A stretch of 6,457 bases of DNA, from the NCBI GenBank assembly GCA_027328825.1, contig DAHWTK010000092.1, positions 1 to 6,457 of the forward strand, given 5' to 3'. Under the pieces are notes generated by a model that worked only from the letters and a program-made list of their open reading frames with translations, ran no database searches and was not told the DNA's origin. This document shows positions 5,096 to 6,457 of this stretch, in pieces. The position numbers and the translations under genes were made by a program. The DNA is from Nitrospirota bacterium. Its GTDB lineage: Bacteria > Nitrospirota > JACRHJ01. The stretch's first letter is position 1; every line of letters starts with the position of its first letter.

Positions 5096-5680
5096 TTAAA
5101 TTGTTATCAACCCCGAAAACCCGAGGAACGCCAGCGCGATAAGCCCGGTGACGATAAACGCAATTGGCATACCCTGGAAGGGTTTCGGGACGTTCGCAAG
5201 CTCCAGGCGCTCGCGTATACTCGCCATGATTATAAGCGCGAGCGAGAAACCCGCGCCGGAACCCAGGCCCATCGTAAGGCTCTGGAGGAAGTTGTATTTT
5301 TCGTCCGAGTTTATCACCGGCACGGCCAGGATGATGCAATTAGTGGTGATGAGGACAAGATAAATGCCGAGCTTGTAATACAGCGTCGGGTTAAGTTTCT
5401 TGAGCATCGTGTCGGCGAACTGCACAAACCCGGCGACGATGCCAATGAACAGGACAATCCTCAGGAACTCGATATGAAGCGGGAGCATGACGAGGTTATA
5501 CACAAGCCATGAGAGCGCGGCGGAGATTACCATGACGGCGGTAAAGGTCATGCTCATGCCCAGTGCGGTCTCCATCTTCTTCGACACGCCGAAGAAAATG
5601 CAAAGCCCCAGGTAGCGCGTGAACACGAAGTTGTTTATTATCGCCGACGCTATGAATATTGTAAAAAGGTCCTTGAACAT
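5096..5680 (-). CDS. rnfA: Rnf complex membrane subunit A
   Basis: RnfA is one of the two related six-helix subunits that form the membrane core of the Rnf complex; with RnfE it holds the intramembrane iron-sulfur site and is part of the electron and ion path. The 194-residue product is nearly all hydrophobic. It shows the family signatures INNFVFTRYLGLC (15-27) and YLVLITTNCIIL (107-118), which carry the two conserved cysteines C27 and C115. GLGSGAGFSLALIIMASIRE (138-157) is the typical later segment. These features separate it from RnfE, and the length is normal for RnfA. Only three bases separate its ATG from the rnfE stop codon, so the two are surely co-transcribed and probably translationally linked. 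A GGGGG tract about 15 bases upstream is a weak ribosome site. rnfB follows after 115 bases, a wider gap than usual. Confidence 0.95.
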   Translation of the reverse strand: MFKDLFTIFIASAIINNFVFTRYLGLCIFFGVSKKMETALGMSMTFTAVMVISAALSWLVYNLVMLPLHIEFLRIVLFIGIVAGFVQFADTMLKKLNPTLYYKLGIYLVLITTNCIILAVPVINSDEKYNFLQSLTMGLGSGAGFSLALIIMASIRERLELANVPKPFQGMPIAFIVTGLIALAFLGFSGLITI

Positions 5681-5683
5681 ATT

Positions 5684-6313
5684 TTAATGATGTCCCCCGC
5701 CTGCGCCGCCCGGCCTGCCCCCGTAGTACTTCTGGTCTATCCAGTTAAAAAGCCCCATGAGGAGTCCTATGACAAAGAATCCGCCCGTCGGCAGAACCAT
5801 TATAAGCAGAGGGTTTGAGCCAGTCAGATGGAATCCCGCGATGCTCCCCTTGCCGATTAATTCCCTTACCGCCCCCACGAGCACGAGCGCGCCCAGGAAC
5901 CCGAGCCCCATACCGAACCCGTCAACGGCGGATGGTAACACCTTGTTCTTGCTCGCAAAAAGCTCCGCGCGGGAGATGATTATGGCGAAGACGACGATAA
6001 GCTGGATGTAGAGTCCCATCTCCTTGTAGGCCGCGCGCGAGTATGCGGACATGACCATATCCGTGATGCTCACGTATGTCGCGATTATAAGTATGTACGC
6101 CGGGATGCGCACCTTCGGGTTTATGAGGTTGCGAAGGAGCGAGACGGTTATGTTCACCATCGTCATAACGCAAAGAACGGCGACTCCCATCAGAAATCCG
6201 TTCCTGACCGAGGTCGTGACGGCCACCGCCGGGCACAGCGAAAGGGCCAGGCGGAAGACCGGGTTCTCCGAGAATATGCCGTTTAATATAAGTTTTTTGT
6301 AGGAAGTCGCCAT
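5684..6313 (-). CDS. rnfE: Rnf complex membrane subunit E
   Basis: RnfE is the second six-helix core subunit, paralogous to RnfA and homologous to NqrD. The 209-residue product starts MATSYKKLILNGIFSENPVF. It has the conserved LCPAVAVTTSVRNG (26-39) with C27, then RAELFASKN (115-123) and DGFGMGLGFLGA (131-142), both typical of the family. At residues 107-110, where RnfE/NqrD proteins usually read TNC or VNC, this one reads VVFA, so the second conserved cysteine is absent. The reading frame is intact across the site, so this is a substitution and not a frameshift. The C-terminus ends in a Gly-rich stretch and two histidines. I chose the ATG at 6313 because it gives the normal RnfE N-terminus and has AGGA nine bases upstream. 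The longer reading from 6367 adds 18 residues encoded by a dispersed repeat. Confidence 0.92.
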   Translation of the reverse strand: MATSYKKLILNGIFSENPVFRLALSLCPAVAVTTSVRNGFLMGVAVLCVMTMVNITVSLLRNLINPKVRIPAYILIIATYVSITDMVMSAYSRAAYKEMGLYIQLIVVFAIIISRAELFASKNKVLPSAVDGFGMGLGFLGALVLVGAVRELIGKGSIAGFHLTGSNPLLIMVLPTGGFFVIGLLMGLFNWIDQKYYGGRPGGAGGGHH

Positions 6314-6326
6314 AATTCCATTTCCT

Positions 6327-6356
6327 GTCATTCCGAGCGCAGCCGAGGAATCCACA
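6327..6356. repeat. Short dispersed repeat before rnfE (GTCATTCC...GGAATCC type)
   Basis: GTCATTCC (6327-6334) and GGAATCC (6347-6353) form inverted ends around a GC-rich centre (GAGCGCAGCCGA). The same ends flank the element at 2274-2309. The form with GAGCGCAGC in the middle is a well-known kind of intergenic repeat in many bacterial genomes. It lies 14 bases upstream of the rnfE start codon. Confidence 0.6.
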
Positions 6357-6370
6357 GTCGCATTCATTTC

Positions 6371-6409
6371 ACCCTCCCCTTAATCCCCTCCCCTCAAGGG
6401 AGGGTGGAA
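6371..6409. repeat. C/T-rich palindromic repeat before rnfE
   Basis: Arms CCCTCCC (6386-6392) and GGGAGGG (6398-6404) form a 7-bp perfect stem with loop CTCAA. A second CCCTCCCC run lies at 6372-6379. The layout recalls repeat copies A and B but the sequence differs, so it is probably a separate repeat family. With the repeat at 6327-6356 it fills most of the gap before rnfE. It is not followed by a T-run on the minus strand. Confidence 0.55.
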
Positions 6410-6428
6410 GAGAAGGGCGTTATGAAAA

Positions 6429-6457
6429 CTATAAAGCCTTGTCCTTTTCCCGCGCCG
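6429..6457 (-). CDS. Possible C-terminal end of rnfG, cut by the window edge
   Basis: One minus-strand frame reads AREKDKAL and then TAG at 6429-6431. A charged tail is plausible for RnfG, the covalent-flavin subunit that precedes rnfE in the common rnfCDGEAB order. Only eight residues are visible, so the call rests on gene order. Another frame is open further, to a TGA near 6394, but runs into the palindromic repeat and is less likely. Confidence 0.35.

Noticed and set aside
1..6457. CRISPR array, tRNA, rRNA, transposase or phage genes
   Set aside because: I looked for regularly spaced direct repeats, cloverleaf or conserved rRNA stretches and transposase or phage motifs in the translations and found none.

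Overview
All supported genes in this window lie on the minus strand, so the biology reads from high to low coordinates. From what the genes encode, the source looks like a Gram-negative-type bacterium with an anaerobic or flexible energy metabolism. The genes are a membrane Rnf complex, a hopanoid-associated epimerase, a carotenoid-type membrane enzyme and a PIN-PhoH RNase/ATPase. That mix, the moderately high GC and the many short palindromic intergenic repeats suggest an uncultured lineage near Desulfobacterota or Nitrospirota. The placement is inference; no rRNA or other taxonomic marker is present.

Region 1 (6457 to 4081) is the distal part of an rnf operon in the order (G)-E-A-B. It has a possible last few codons of rnfG at the window edge, then rnfE, rnfA and rnfB. 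These encode two six-helix membrane subunits and a long polyferredoxin of the ion-translocating ferredoxin:NAD oxidoreductase. Dispersed palindromic repeats interrupt the operon at two junctions: before rnfE and between rnfA and rnfB. A strong extended -10 promoter sits at the second junction. RnfE lacks one of the cysteines normally conserved for the intramembrane iron site.

Region 2 (about 4040 to 2356) is a separate unit with its own sigma70-like promoter. It holds a PIN-PhoH protein (PhoH2 type) starting at TTG, followed by a translationally coupled small His-rich exported protein of unknown function whose stop codon lies inside a dispersed repeat.

Region 3 (2355 to 1958) holds a cluster of short palindromic repeats, a 65-residue Ala/Pro/Thr-rich exported or membrane-anchored protein with a perfect Shine-Dalgarno, and a strong 12-bp-stem terminator.

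Region 4 (1941 to 1) begins with a possible promoter almost on top of the hpnA start codon. hpnA (hopanoid-associated sugar epimerase) is followed by a coupled DUF422/CruF-like carotenoid-type membrane protein (TGATG junction). After about 105 bases comes the start of another gene cut by the window edge. This looks like an isoprenoid-lipid locus. I saw no CRISPR array, tRNA, rRNA, transposase or phage gene, and no clearly new multi-gene system. The most interesting points are the altered RnfE, the repeats that alter gene ends, and the two unknown small exported proteins.
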